A stretch of 64,000 nt of DNA, taken from Marinobacter salsuginis (GTDB lineage Bacteria; Pseudomonadota; Gammaproteobacteria; Pseudomonadales; Oleiphilaceae). Of this stretch, positions 20,503 to 29,736 are shown in pieces (within the stretch, counting starts at the first letter, position 1; each line of letters starts with the position of its first letter). The notes under the pieces are model-generated. The model searched no databases and had not been told where the DNA came from. It saw only the letters and a list, made by a program, of their open reading frames with translations. The position numbers were made by a program, and so were the translations under genes. Location: NCBI RefSeq assembly GCF_009617755.1, contig NZ_BGZH01000004.1, forward strand, positions 62,001 through 126,000, written 5' to 3'.

Positions 20503-21744
20503 TTACTGCGCCTTCGAAAAGAGGTGCGACACGTTGTCCAGACCGGCTGCCAGCCGGCCCTTCTCCGATTTTTTCTTTCTGCCCTTGGCCACATACAGCG
20601 GCAGCATTTCGCCGTACAGACTGGTACTGATGGTCCTCTGCTCGTCTTCAAGGCGATCCCGGCGAAGCTTGATGCCATATTTCGCCAGCTTGGGCTCCAA
20701 CTGGTCTGCGCGACTCAAAAGATCCCTTCGTGTCATCTGATAAGCGTGCTCACACACCATCCTGCGGGACTGGAAGCTGAATACGTTGGAGAAGAACAGC
20801 TTGGCGTCGTCTCGGGTGGGTTCAAACAGCAGAATATCCTTGTCGGGATAATCCCGGGCATACTGGGCAATGCCGGACTGCATCCTTGAGTACACCATGG
20901 TCCTGAAGGTCTGAGACAGGAGGTTTGGCATACCTGAGCGAGTCAGTTCGCCCGGCTTCATGGAACCGGCCCGGACCGCCGCACTGGCATCGATCGGCAC
21001 CTGGGGATTCACGGCGAAAACCAGGTCGGCACCGTCTTCAAAAGCCACGGAGGCGTGCAAACCCTTGCGCAGTGTACCGTCCACATAATACCGCCCATCG
21101 ATTTCCACTGGCACATATAACCCCGGCGAGGCAGTGCTGGCCTGAATAGCCTTGGAAATGGGCACATGATCAAAACCGGGAGCGCCAAAGCAGACCGCTT
21201 CGGTACTCTCAACATCGGCAGCCACGATGTAGAGGCTGCGCTTGAGCTGACGGAAATCATTGGTGCGCCCGAGCATGGTGAAAGCCCGCTTGAGATACTC
21301 ATGCAGGCCTTCGTTATCGAACAATCCAGCCGGCGCTACCTGGGCCAGGATGGTCATGGCTTCCAGCAGACTCTGATCGTAGGGGTTGTTGACGAAGCGA
21401 CTCACTGCGGTCGAAACCAGCCCGGGAATTGCCAGCAATCGACTGCCAATCTCCCGGAAAGCCGGGCGATAGAATACTTCCGGATGGAACGGGTGTACTT
21501 CCGCCTCGTTGCGCACGAAAATCCGGCAAAGTTGCGCCGTGGTCATCTGGTTGGCGAGATTCGCCGCCACAAAAGAGCCGCCGTTAACGCCGACATAGAC
21601 ATCGATGTTGTTGAAATCGAGACCATCGAGCGCCTCATCCAGCGCCCGGAGCGCTCCGATTTCATAAATGCCGCCCAGAGGACCACCGCCACCAAGGGCA
21701 AGCCCTATGCGGGGAGCGGGTTTATGATCAGCTGGCGAGCTCAT
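20503..21744 (-). CDS. patatin-like phospholipase-family protein with substituted nucleophile
   Basis: A 413-residue member of the patatin fold family. The glycine-rich oxyanion segment is present but altered (LALGGGGPLGGIYEIGAL, residues 15-32, where the usual GGGxRG arginine is Leu). The nucleophile elbow reads YVGVNGGSF around residue 54, with Asn (codon AAC) where the GxSxG serine should be. The dyad Asp is kept in YYVDGTLRKG. The tail is long and basic (KGRKKKSEKGRLAAG). The conserved fold with changed catalytic residues suggests a pseudoenzyme, or use of the neighbouring Ser57. AAGGGAAG precedes the ATG. It is convergent with hslU. Confidence 0.85.
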   Translation of the reverse strand: MSSPADHKPAPRIGLALGGGGPLGGIYEIGALRALDEALDGLDFNNIDVYVGVNGGSFVAANLANQMTTAQLCRIFVRNEAEVHPFHPEVFYRPAFREIGSRLLAIPGLVSTAVSRFVNNPYDQSLLEAMTILAQVAPAGLFDNEGLHEYLKRAFTMLGRTNDFRQLKRSLYIVAADVESTEAVCFGAPGFDHVPISKAIQASTASPGLYVPVEIDGRYYVDGTLRKGLHASVAFEDGADLVFAVNPQVPIDASAAVRAGSMKPGELTRSGMPNLLSQTFRTMVYSRMQSGIAQYARDYPDKDILLFEPTRDDAKLFFSNVFSFQSRRMVCEHAYQMTRRDLLSRADQLEPKLAKYGIKLRRDRLEDEQRTISTSLYGEMLPLYVAKGRKKKSEKGRLAAGLDNVSHLFSKAQ

Positions 21745-21865
21745 AGACTTCCCTTTTACGGATAAAGAATGCGGGCCCGTTATGTGGACCGCCGGATACT
21801 TCAGTACTCAAGATAACAACGGTATTTAGAGTACACACCCTATATTGCTGAAGCCTGCCCCTTTA

Positions 21866-24172
21866 TCAGGAGACGGCGGCCTCCGACACCGCCATGGCCG
21901 TCGACTTCCCCGGTCGCAGATAGCGGCCGAAACCGGCATTCCTCAACGCCAGATCAACGCAGCTCTTGATAACGTGAGGCGAATCCAGCAATAGCACATC
22001 TTCCAACAACTGGATGGCCCACTCCCGACTGACACTGCGAATCACCGACTTGACCTTGGGCAGACTGGCCGCGTTCATGGACAGGGAATCGTAGCCCATG
22101 GCCATCAGCAGCAGCGCGCCACCGGGATCACCCGCCAACTCGCCACAGATGCCAACTGGTTTACCGACCGAATGCGCATCCTGGGCAATACGGACCAACG
22201 CCTGAAGCACCGCCGGGTGATACGAGTGATAGAGCTGAGCTACCCGCGGATTGTTACGATCCACCGCGAGCAAATATTGGGTCAGGTCGTTGGAGCCAAC
22301 CGAGAGGAAGTCCACCCGGTCCGCCAGCTCCCGAATCTGGTAAACGGCAGCTGGGATCTCAACCATCACACCCACTTTGGGCATATGAATGTCGTAGCCT
22401 TCTTCGCGAACCTCGTGGTACACCCGATATATAAGGTGCAGGGACTCCTCCACTTCCGAGATATTCGAGATCATCGGCAGCATGATCTGTAGATTGTTCA
22501 GCCCCTCGCTGGCCTTGAGCATGGCCCGGACCTGCACCAGGAAGATTTCCGGATGGTCCAGGGTAACCCGTATCCCGCGCCAGCCGAGGAACGGGTTCTC
22601 CTCCTGGATGGGGAAATAAGTCAGCGCCTTGTCGCCGCCAATATCCAGCGTGCGCATGGTCACCGGGCTGGGAGCGAAGGCCTCGAGCTGCTCACGGTAA
22701 TACTCCCGCTGCTCCTGCTCGGAGGGAAACCGATCCTTGATCATGAAAGGCACTTCAGTCCGATACAGACCGATACCCTCAGCGCCGTGGGAAAGTGAGC
22801 GGACAACGTCGGTCATCAGCCCGGTGTTCACCAGAAGTGAAACCCGATGGTGATCGGTCGTTTCACAGGGCTTGTCCTTGAGTACCTCAAGCCCCCGAAT
22901 CAGCTCGTCTTCTTCATCGCAGATCGCCTGATAATAGGAGCGGAGATCAGCAGACGGTGAGGCAAATATCTGGCCCTCAAAGCCGTCGACAACCAGTTCC
23001 TTGCCGTCGAGCTGGTTTACCGGAATGTCCACCAGCCCCATAACCGTAGGAACGCCCATGGCCCTGGCAAGGATAGCCACATGGGAGTTACTGGAGCCTT
23101 TGACCGACACCAGACCGACGAGTTGCCCTTTCGGAACCTCGCCAAGCATGGCAGGCGTCAGCTCCTCGCTGACCAGCACTGTGCGCTCAGGATAATTCAG
23201 GTGTTTCTGTTCACCTTCTTGCAGGTGAGACAGAAGGCGACGGCCGAGATCCCGGATATCAACAGCACGTTCCTGGAGATAATGATCATCCATCATCTCG
23301 AAGTGACGGATATATTGCTGAACCACCTGCTTCAGGGCACCCTGGGCCCAGATACCTTCCCGAATCTTGTTTGCCACCTCACCGGGCATTGCATCGTCAC
23401 CCAGCATTCTCAGGTAGACATCGAACAGGGCCTGCTCTTCCGGACGTAGCTGTGAAGCCAGACGCTTTGCCACCCGCTCAATATCCCCCCTGACCGCTTT
23501 GACCGAAGCTTCAAAAAGCGCCAGCTCCTGATCAATATCGTCGGTGGGCTTTTCAGGCACCACATCAAGGTCCGCGGATGGATAAACGACAACACCACTG
23601 CCGATGGCTACCCCCGGTGCACCCGGAACGCCATTGAAGCTGACATCATGAGCCTCCTCACCGGTCAGGGAGAGACCGCTGATGGCACCGGTGGCTTCAC
23701 TGTGGGCGATAACTCCTGCCAGCTGCGCGGAAACGGTTACCAGGAACGCCTCTTCACCCTCATCAAAACACCGGGAACTCTCCCGCTGCTGAACAACGAG
23801 AACGCCCAATACCCGGCGATGGTGAATGATCGGAACACCGAGGAAAGAACGAAACCGCTCCTCCCCTGTCTCCGGGAAATAGCGATAGCGTGGATGAGAC
23901 GGTGCGTCTTCCAGATTGATCGGCTCCTCACGGGAACCAACCAGGCCAACGAGGCCCTCGGAATAGGCCAGGCTCACCTGGCCAACCGCCTTGCGGTACA
24001 GGCCTTCGGTGGCCATCAGAATGTAGCGGTTGGTGGCTGGATCCAACAGGTAAACGGAACACACCTCGGTGCCCATGGCCTTCTGCACCCTCGATACAAT
24101 GATATCCAGCGCCTCCTGCAGATCGCGGGCGCTGTTTACCTCTTGTACTAGACTTCGCAGAATGCTCAGCAT
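21866..24172 (-). CDS. ptsP: phosphoenolpyruvate-protein phosphotransferase PtsP (EI-Ntr)
   Basis: First enzyme of the nitrogen PTS, passing phosphate from PEP to NPr and then EIIA-Ntr. An N-terminal GAF domain (about 15-165) is followed by the EI N-domain. The phosphorylated His364 lies in SSNSHVAILARAMG. The PEP-binding barrel has GIGLYRTEVPFM, FLGWRGIR, and VGSNDLTQYLLAVDRNN with ICGELAG near the end. The 768 residues match the family. The GAF domain is thought to sense nitrogen status. It lies 15 bases after rppH, as in E. coli and Pseudomonas. Confidence 0.97.
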   Translation of the reverse strand: MLSILRSLVQEVNSARDLQEALDIIVSRVQKAMGTEVCSVYLLDPATNRYILMATEGLYRKAVGQVSLAYSEGLVGLVGSREEPINLEDAPSHPRYRYFPETGEERFRSFLGVPIIHHRRVLGVLVVQQRESSRCFDEGEEAFLVTVSAQLAGVIAHSEATGAISGLSLTGEEAHDVSFNGVPGAPGVAIGSGVVVYPSADLDVVPEKPTDDIDQELALFEASVKAVRGDIERVAKRLASQLRPEEQALFDVYLRMLGDDAMPGEVANKIREGIWAQGALKQVVQQYIRHFEMMDDHYLQERAVDIRDLGRRLLSHLQEGEQKHLNYPERTVLVSEELTPAMLGEVPKGQLVGLVSVKGSSNSHVAILARAMGVPTVMGLVDIPVNQLDGKELVVDGFEGQIFASPSADLRSYYQAICDEEDELIRGLEVLKDKPCETTDHHRVSLLVNTGLMTDVVRSLSHGAEGIGLYRTEVPFMIKDRFPSEQEQREYYREQLEAFAPSPVTMRTLDIGGDKALTYFPIQEENPFLGWRGIRVTLDHPEIFLVQVRAMLKASEGLNNLQIMLPMISNISEVEESLHLIYRVYHEVREEGYDIHMPKVGVMVEIPAAVYQIRELADRVDFLSVGSNDLTQYLLAVDRNNPRVAQLYHSYHPAVLQALVRIAQDAHSVGKPVGICGELAGDPGGALLLMAMGYDSLSMNAASLPKVKSVIRSVSREWAIQLLEDVLLLDSPHVIKSCVDLALRNAGFGRYLRPGKSTAMAVSEAAVS

Positions 24173-24187
24173 GGCGGTGTCAGTCCG

Positions 24188-24718
24188 TCATTTCTGGTGT
24201 TCCTGTAAACGCTGGCTCTGCTCCGCCCTGTGCCACTGCTCCATGTTATAGAACAGCCGTGGGGCAAGCTCTCTCAGCGCGCGTCGATACACTTCTCGCT
24301 TGAATGAGACCACCTGGCCCAATGGATACCAGTAACTTACCCATTGCCAGCCATCAAACTCCGGTGAATCCGTACCGTCCACGCAAACCTGCGCGTCCGG
24401 CGATAACATCCTCAGCAGGAACCATTTCTGTTTTTGGCCCACACAGACGGGGTGGGAGTTTTGGCGTACCATCCTCCTCGGGAGTCGATACCTCAGCCAG
24501 CCTCGGGTGCAACTGATGATTTCCACATCGTTTGCACACAGGCCGATTTCCTCTCCAAGCTCCCGGTACAGTGCGTCCTCGGGGGATTCATCATGTTTGA
24601 TGCCGCCCTGGGGGAACTGCCAGGAGTCCTGCCCTATTCGCCTTGCCCAGAGAACTTCTCCTCTGTTATTGGCCAGAATGATTCCGACGTTGGGTCTGAA
24701 ACCGTCTGAATCGATCAC
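24188..24718 (-). CDS. rppH: RNA pyrophosphohydrolase
   Basis: Nudix hydrolase that removes pyrophosphate from mRNA 5' ends and so triggers RNase E decay. It opens with [18 protein letters not shown] and carries the Nudix box [17 protein letters not shown] continuing into GEEIGL (residues 37-59). The start is a GTG at 24718 with GAGGAC six bases upstream. The 176 residues are usual. It is followed directly by ptsP on the same strand and is divergent from the HAD gene. Confidence 0.97.
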   Translation of the reverse strand: MIDSDGFRPNVGIILANNRGEVLWARRIGQDSWQFPQGGIKHDESPEDALYRELGEEIGLCANDVEIISCTRGWLRYRLPRRMVRQNSHPVCVGQKQKWFLLRMLSPDAQVCVDGTDSPEFDGWQWVSYWYPLGQVVSFKREVYRRALRELAPRLFYNMEQWHRAEQSQRLQEHQK

Positions 24719-24890
24719 GGCACAGTCCTCTCAAAAGTCGGTGGACCGGTCAAAAATTCACCGGTCGGAATTGTCCAAGTTGCTCTCATTCTTACAGAAT
24801 CCCAAGGGTTCGGCAAACGGAGCCGTTGGGGACAGGTCATGATAGACTTGGCCCTTTACTGCAAGCCCTGTGATCACCGGAGGTAACCGC

Positions 24891-25547
24891 TTGACGCTCG
24901 CAATTTTTGATCTGGACAACACCCTTCTGGCCGGCGACAGCGACCACGCCTGGGGCGAATTTCTGGTAGAGGAAGGCATTGTTGATGCCGAGGAATACCG
25001 CCGGGCGAACGACCGGTTTTATCAGGAATACCTGAACGGCGAGCTGGACATCCTCCACTACCTGGGGTTTGCCCTTCAGCCGTTGGCCAGTCACAACATG
25101 GAAGAGCTACTGGCGTGGCGGGAAGCCTTTATGGAGAAAAAAGTGCGCCCCATGATGCAGGCCACTGCAGATACGCTGCTGGACAGCCACCGGGAGCAGG
25201 GTCACACCCTGATGATCATTACTGCCACCAACCGTTTTGTGACTGAACCCATTGCCGAGGCCCTCGGCATCGAACATCTGATCGCCACCGAGCCCGAGCT
25301 TGTCAACGGCCGTTATACAGGCGAAGTGGCCGGCACCCCGAGCTTTCAGGATGGCAAGGTCACGCGACTGGATGACTGGCTGAATGCCCATAACAGGACA
25401 CTTGAGGGGGCCTGGTTCTACAGCGACTCCCACAATGACTTGCCGCTGCTGAAAAAAGTGGACAACCCGGTAGCCGTCGATCCGGACCCGACCCTGGAGC
25501 AATATGCCCGGGATGCCGGCTGGAAAGTGATGTCTCTGCGGGGCTAA
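24891..25547 (+). CDS. HAD-superfamily IB phosphatase (SerB-like)
   Basis: A cytoplasmic phosphatase of the SerB/CicA class, 218 residues from a TTG start. The TTG is chosen because GGAGG at 24879-24883 is spaced seven bases from it and the fold begins here; an in-frame GTG at 24870 has no such site. Motif I is IFDLDNTLLAGDSD (Asp7 nucleophile, Asp9), motif II is LMIITATN, and motif IV is YSDSHNDLPLL. The helical cap holds LHYLGFALQP. A gene of this kind next to rppH is found in Pseudomonas. The substrate is unknown. Confidence 0.9.
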   Translation: MTLAIFDLDNTLLAGDSDHAWGEFLVEEGIVDAEEYRRANDRFYQEYLNGELDILHYLGFALQPLASHNMEELLAWREAFMEKKVRPMMQATADTLLDSHREQGHTLMIITATNRFVTEPIAEALGIEHLIATEPELVNGRYTGEVAGTPSFQDGKVTRLDDWLNAHNRTLEGAWFYSDSHNDLPLLKKVDNPVAVDPDPTLEQYARDAGWKVMSLRG

Positions 25548-25559
25548 GACGTACATAGA

Positions 25560-25587
25560 GGCTCAGATGAAAGCGTTCATCTGAGCC
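25560..25587. repeat. REP-like palindrome, copy 2
   Basis: GGCTCAGATGAA at 25560-25571 pairs perfectly with TTCATCTGAGCC at 25576-25587 around AGCG. It is 12 bases past the HAD stop and 13 bases from the convergent rlmI stop. It has the same core as the copies at 20457 and 59861, with compensating changes in the outer stem (GGCTC against GGGTC), which argues that pairing is maintained. Confidence 0.8.
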
Positions 25588-25600
25588 CGACTTCAACTGA

Positions 25601-26797
25601 TCAGAAAAATCCGGTCAGGGAGCGTACAAAGCAGGATTTGATGTAATCGGTTTCGGGAATGCCCGGAATCATGGGATGATCCGGCGCCTGATGCCCCTGC
25701 TCCAGCAACTGGACGAAGCGGTCGATCTTCCGGCCGCTACCCCGGATGATATCGATCAGTTTTTCCTGTGACAGGTGCATCGAGCAGGAGGCACTTACCA
25801 GAATTCCATCGCGCTCCAGCAAACGCAGCCCCAACTGGTTCAGGCGGGCATAAGCCTCTTCCCCGGCCTTCTGGTCCCTGCGCCGGGGGATCAGTGCCGG
25901 CGGATCAAGAACCACCACATCAAACTTTTCCTTCTCATCAGCCAGCGCCTTCAGCGCCTCGAAGGCATCGCCCTCAATGGTTTCCACATTGTCCAGGCCA
26001 TTGAGCCTGGCGTTGTGGTGCACCGAATCAATGGCACCGGCGGAGCTGTCCACACAGGTCACCTGGGCGGCCCCGGCACAGGCTGCCTGGATGCCCCAGC
26101 CACCGACATAGCTGAACACATCCAGAACCCGCTTACCCGGCGCGTAGGCCTGCAGACGGGCGCGATTCATCCGGTGGTCATAGAACCACCCCGTTTTCTG
26201 GCCACCTTCCAAAGGAACCTCGAACCGGACACCGTTCTCCTCCACTTCCAGAAGACTGACTTCAGCACCATGGGCCTGCTCCACGTAGGTATCCAGCCCC
26301 TCGACCTTGCGCATCTTGCCGTCGTTTTTGAGGATGATCGCCTCCGGATGCGCCAGGCGCTGAATAGCCCGAACAACCGCGTCTTTCATCGCCTCCATAC
26401 CAGCCGTGGAGATCTGAACTACCACCGTGGAATCAAAACGGTCGACCACCAGCCCTGAAAGACCATCACTGTCGCCAAACACCCAGCGATAGTATGGCTT
26501 GTCGAAAAGCCGCTCCCGCAGCTCAAGCGCAGCTTCCATCCGCTGGGTTAAACGCTGTGGCGTCATACCATGGCCCGGGTCCCGACTGATCAGCCGGCCG
26601 CAAATCAGCGCATGGGGATTCACGAACACCGTCCCCAAAGGCTTGTCATTGGAGGCCCGAAGCTCCGCCTGGACACCAGCCTCGAAATCCGTCAGCGGGC
26701 TGCGACGGGTGTCCACTTCATTACTGTATACCCAGAGATGGCCAGCACGCAGACGGCGCTCCGCGCCTTTTCGAAGATACAGAACCGGAAAATTCAT
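25601..26797 (-). CDS. rlmI: class I rRNA methyltransferase RlmI-like (23S rRNA m5C)
   Basis: SAM-dependent methyltransferase of the RlmI/YccW group that methylates a cytosine of 23S rRNA. The start at 26797 (MNFPVLYLRKGAERRLRAGH) opens the PUA domain (about 1-75); an upstream extension of 17 codons has no family support. The SAM motif is RVLDVFSYVGGWGIQAA, the acidic motif is EGDAFEAL, the catalytic motif is DPPALIPRRRDQKAG, and the Cys of VSASCSMHLS fits the m5C nucleophile. The 398 residues match the family. The target nucleotide is inferred from family membership. Confidence 0.9.
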   Translation of the reverse strand: MNFPVLYLRKGAERRLRAGHLWVYSNEVDTRRSPLTDFEAGVQAELRASNDKPLGTVFVNPHALICGRLISRDPGHGMTPQRLTQRMEAALELRERLFDKPYYRWVFGDSDGLSGLVVDRFDSTVVVQISTAGMEAMKDAVVRAIQRLAHPEAIILKNDGKMRKVEGLDTYVEQAHGAEVSLLEVEENGVRFEVPLEGGQKTGWFYDHRMNRARLQAYAPGKRVLDVFSYVGGWGIQAACAGAAQVTCVDSSAGAIDSVHHNARLNGLDNVETIEGDAFEALKALADEKEKFDVVVLDPPALIPRRRDQKAGEEAYARLNQLGLRLLERDGILVSASCSMHLSQEKLIDIIRGSGRKIDRFVQLLEQGHQAPDHPMIPGIPETDYIKSCFVRSLTGFF

Positions 26798-26828
26798 AGA
26801 GATGACCTGGGAAAGAATTAACGAGGGG

Positions 26829-27221
26829 TTATTCCTCGGCAGCCACATGCTCCGCGTAAGCGGCGGAGTCCATCAGACCATCCAGCTCGCCCGCATCCGC
26901 CAGCTTCACCTTGTACAACCACCCGTCGCCATAAGGATCCTCATTGACCTTCTCCGGCTCATCTTCCAGGCTCTCATTCACTTCGATCACCTCTCCGGTC
27001 ACCGGGCTGAACACGTCCGAAGCTGACTTCACAGACTCCGCTACGCCAGCTTCCTCTCCACCGTTAACGGTGACGCCCACATCCGGAACACCGATATAGA
27101 CCACATCACCCAGTTGCTCCTGGGCAAAATCGGTAATGCCAACCGTCGCCGTGCCGTCATCAGACACGCGAACCCATTGATGAGTCTCAATGTATTTCAG
27201 GTCTGCGGGTATCTCACTCAT
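26829..27221 (-). CDS. gcvH: glycine cleavage system H protein
   Basis: Lipoyl carrier that shuttles the aminomethyl group between the P and T proteins. The lipoylation site is Lys65 in AESVKSASD. The fold markers HQWVRVSDDGTATVGITDFA and GEVIEVNESLEDEP are present. The 130 residues are typical. AGGAAA lies eight bases before the ATG. No gcvP, gcvT or lipoate ligase gene is adjacent, so this copy stands alone here. Lone H proteins can serve as lipoyl relay proteins. Confidence 0.96.
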   Translation of the reverse strand: MSEIPADLKYIETHQWVRVSDDGTATVGITDFAQEQLGDVVYIGVPDVGVTVNGGEEAGVAESVKSASDVFSPVTGEVIEVNESLEDEPEKVNEDPYGDGWLYKVKLADAGELDGLMDSAAYAEHVAAEE

Positions 27222-27267
27222 AATCTGGTTTCCTGAACGAATTTTTTGCGCAGTTTAACTGAAGACG

Positions 27268-28158
27268 TTAACTCCAGCGAACCTCACGTGCCAGCTTCAT
27301 GAACGAATTCAGGTAATCCACCTCCCGATCACGCTCCCGAAGCCCAAGGAAAATCTGCTTGGGAATTCCAGCCTCGCCCAGTTGTACCGCTCGAACCGGG
27401 ATCCGGGCACCGTAATCTTCAACCAGCCACCGCGGAAGCGCCGCTACACCGCGGCCTGCGGCGACCATCTGCAGCATGATGTCGGTGGTCTCAATGGTTT
27501 TGTGCCGCGCCGGACTGGCATGCGCCGGCAACAGGAACCGGGTGTAGATATCCAGACGCTCGATCTCAACCGGGTAGGTAATCAGGGTTTCTTTCTCCAG
27601 ATCCTCAGGCTCCGCCCATGCCTTGCCCGCCAGAGCATGGTCTTCAGCCACTACCAGCACCTGCTCATAGTCGAACACCGGTTCGAAGACCAGACCCGGA
27701 CGATGCAGGGGGTCCGGAGTTACCAGCATATCGATGTCGTGACCAAACAGTGCTCCAATGCCACCGAACTGGAATTTCTGTTTGACGTCCACATCCACGC
27801 CCGGCCAGCTCTCAAGATAGGGCCCGACCACTTTCAGCAGCCATTGGTAGCAAGGGTGGCATTCCATCCCGATACGCAGCGTACCCCTTTGTCCCTTGGC
27901 AAACTGACCAATCAGCATCTCCGCATGTTCCATCTGCGGCAACAGCCTGTTGGCAAGTGACAGCAAGTATTGTCCAGACTGGGTCAGTCGTAACTGCCGC
28001 CCTTCCCGCACCCAGATATCGGTACCCAGCTGCTGCTCCAGCTTACGAATGGAATGGCTGAGTGCAGACTGGGTAAGATGCAGACTCTCCGCCGCCGCAG
28101 TCAGCGAACCCTGCTGATTGACCGCCCTGAGAATCTCAAGGTGGCTCCGCTCGATCAT
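27268..28158 (-). CDS. metR: LysR-type transcriptional regulator MetR
   Basis: A LysR regulator of methionine genes that responds to homocysteine. The start at 28158 (MIERSHLEILRAV) begins the winged helix; a longer frame upstream runs another 67 codons without family support. The HTH segment is GSLTAAAESLHLTQSALSHS (residues 17-36). The effector domain opens RIGMECHPCYQWL, which matches the ECH-C-WL pattern of MetR, followed by VDVKQKFQFGGIGALFG. The 296 residues are usual. MetR regulators often act on divergent metE; here the neighbour is cpdA on the same strand, so its target is elsewhere. Confidence 0.88.
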   Translation of the reverse strand: MIERSHLEILRAVNQQGSLTAAAESLHLTQSALSHSIRKLEQQLGTDIWVREGRQLRLTQSGQYLLSLANRLLPQMEHAEMLIGQFAKGQRGTLRIGMECHPCYQWLLKVVGPYLESWPGVDVDVKQKFQFGGIGALFGHDIDMLVTPDPLHRPGLVFEPVFDYEQVLVVAEDHALAGKAWAEPEDLEKETLITYPVEIERLDIYTRFLLPAHASPARHKTIETTDIMLQMVAAGRGVAALPRWLVEDYGARIPVRAVQLGEAGIPKQIFLGLRERDREVDYLNSFMKLAREVRWS

Positions 28159-28243
28159 AGACACTCCATATATGGCCAACAGGAAGAGGCTTTTCTGCCT
28201 TGAAAGGCACGGTCGCTGCCGACTGGGAATTGGATGAAGGTAC

Positions 28244-29050
28244 TCAGTAGCCGGTACTGTTCTGATCCAGCTCGAACTGGAAACCCTTCGCCCGGCGAAC
28301 TTCCGAAGAGAAGTTCCCTGATTCGTGGAATTCAAACCAACGGTACCCGGGGGGAACATCCTCTACCGAGAACTTGCTGGAACCGGAGGTAAACTGAATA
28401 CATGTAGACGGCGTGGCCATCAGTTGCACGCCATTGCGTTCGCGCTCATGTTCCTGATGAATATGTCCCCACAGCACGATCCGAACCTGAGGAAAACGAT
28501 CAACCACCTGCCAAAAGGCATCCCGGTTGGTAAGCCCTATTTTTTCCATCCAGTCAGAACCGATATCTACCGGGTGGTGATGCAAGGCAACGACTGCCGG
28601 AAGATCCGGATGCTGTTCCAGGGTTCCGGCCAGGAAGTCAAGCTCTGAGTCGGCCAGGGCCCCGAAAACCTTGCCGGGCACTGAGGAATCCAGCATGACA
28701 AACTGCCACCCTCCCCGTATCACATGCCGGTCGCAGGCATCATATTTTCCGGCGACTTTAGCCAGGTTGTCCGCGTGATCATGATTACCGGCGATCCAGA
28801 CTGACGGACAGGAAAACACCTTCAGGCTCTCGCCAAATACGCGGTACGCCTCCACGGACCCATCCTGGGCAAGATCCCCGGTAGCCAGAATCAGATCCGG
28901 CTGGCCGTGTACCTTCAGCACTTCCGCGATAACCGCCTGCAGGCTTTCACGGGTTCTGACGCCCAACAGATCTCCATCGGCACGCGCCATAAGGTGTGGA
29001 TCAGTCAGCTGCAGCACCCGCAGTGGGCGGGCTTCTTCCTTCGTGGTCAT
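28244..29050 (-). CDS. cpdA: 3',5'-cyclic-AMP phosphodiesterase CpdA
   Basis: Class III metallophosphodiesterase that hydrolyses cAMP to AMP and so tunes CRP/Vfr activity. Metal-binding motifs are in order: LTDPHLM, ATGDLAQDGS, AGNHDH and WGHIHQEHE, with VVALHHHPVDIGS between them. The 268 residues fit. It follows the DUF1249 gene after about 200 bases, and the nudF-DUF1249-cpdA order matches E. coli nudF-yqiB-cpdA. The 200-base gap suggests a promoter of its own. Confidence 0.95.
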   Translation of the reverse strand: MTTKEEARPLRVLQLTDPHLMARADGDLLGVRTRESLQAVIAEVLKVHGQPDLILATGDLAQDGSVEAYRVFGESLKVFSCPSVWIAGNHDHADNLAKVAGKYDACDRHVIRGGWQFVMLDSSVPGKVFGALADSELDFLAGTLEQHPDLPAVVALHHHPVDIGSDWMEKIGLTNRDAFWQVVDRFPQVRIVLWGHIHQEHERERNGVQLMATPSTCIQFTSGSSKFSVEDVPPGYRWFEFHESGNFSSEVRRAKGFQFELDQNSTGY

Positions 29051-29250
29051 GGCTTTCTGGATCTACTCACTGGCAATGCGTGGGATTCACCCAAGTGTAC
29101 GACGCCGGTTGGCGGATTTATCACATTGGAATCGAACCGGAGTCACATTCTGGCCAGACTTTGGCGAAATATTGCAATTTTTGACAACTATGGCACATCG
29201 GCGCGCCATAGCCACACCACTTTAGTACGGGATAAGGCACTTAGACCGTC

Positions 29251-29736
29251 TCAGTCGACGCCTTCACCGGCGGACCAGGCCGCGTGTTCCATGGGCAGGT
29301 GTCCAAACCGAAGACAGTAATCCAGCCAATCGGCCAGGAAACCGTTGACCTGCACCTTCTCGTCGGGATGGTGCATGAAGCGGTTGGGGTAGTCATTGAC
29401 GGGGGCAATCTGGCGATCACGGTAACAGCTGATCACTTCGGCCATGTTGGCATCGTGGTAGACCCGCACGGTCATTTGAGGATTATTGAGCCAGCGCCCG
29501 GAATTGTGAACCTGCTCAAGCAACAGAGTTTCCGTAAATCTTGCAGTCTGGAGCACCTGAATCCGGACTCGTCCCAGATAGTGGTTTTCCCGATGCAGCT
29601 CGAACTCGCAGACAGGCTTACCGTCTACCTCCAGCTGCCGCAATTTCTGGAGCCGCTGATAGTTCCCGTCACACAGGGCGCCAAGCTGCCTCAGATCCGG
29701 AACGTACCGCTTGGGCTTCATGGTCCATTCACCCAT
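29251..29736 (-). CDS. DUF1249 family protein (YqiB-like)
   Basis: A 161-residue protein of unknown function conserved between nudF and cpdA. The ATG at 29734-29736 overlaps the nudF stop as TAATG and has AGGGTGG five bases upstream. Internal ATG at 29721 (MKPKRYVPDLRQLGALCDGN) matches the start of the E. coli homologue and is an alternative. The tail FLADWLDYCLRFGHLP is characteristic, as are FTETLLLEQ and MTVRVYHDANMAEVISCY. Translation is probably coupled to nudF. Confidence 0.9.
   Translation of the reverse strand: MGEWTMKPKRYVPDLRQLGALCDGNYQRLQKLRQLEVDGKPVCEFELHRENHYLGRVRIQVLQTARFTETLLLEQVHNSGRWLNNPQMTVRVYHDANMAEVISCYRDRQIAPVNDYPNRFMHHPDEKVQVNGFLADWLDYCLRFGHLPMEHAAWSAGEGVD

Noticed and set aside
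29126..29140. GGTTCGATTCC on the minus strand, like a tRNA T-loop
   Set aside because: The flanking bases do not pair as a T-stem and no anticodon or acceptor arm is found around it.
29121..29147. Two TCACA/TGTGA motifs upstream of cpdA, like CRP half-sites
   Set aside because: They are in the same orientation and 22 bases apart, not a TGTGA-N6-TCACA palindrome.
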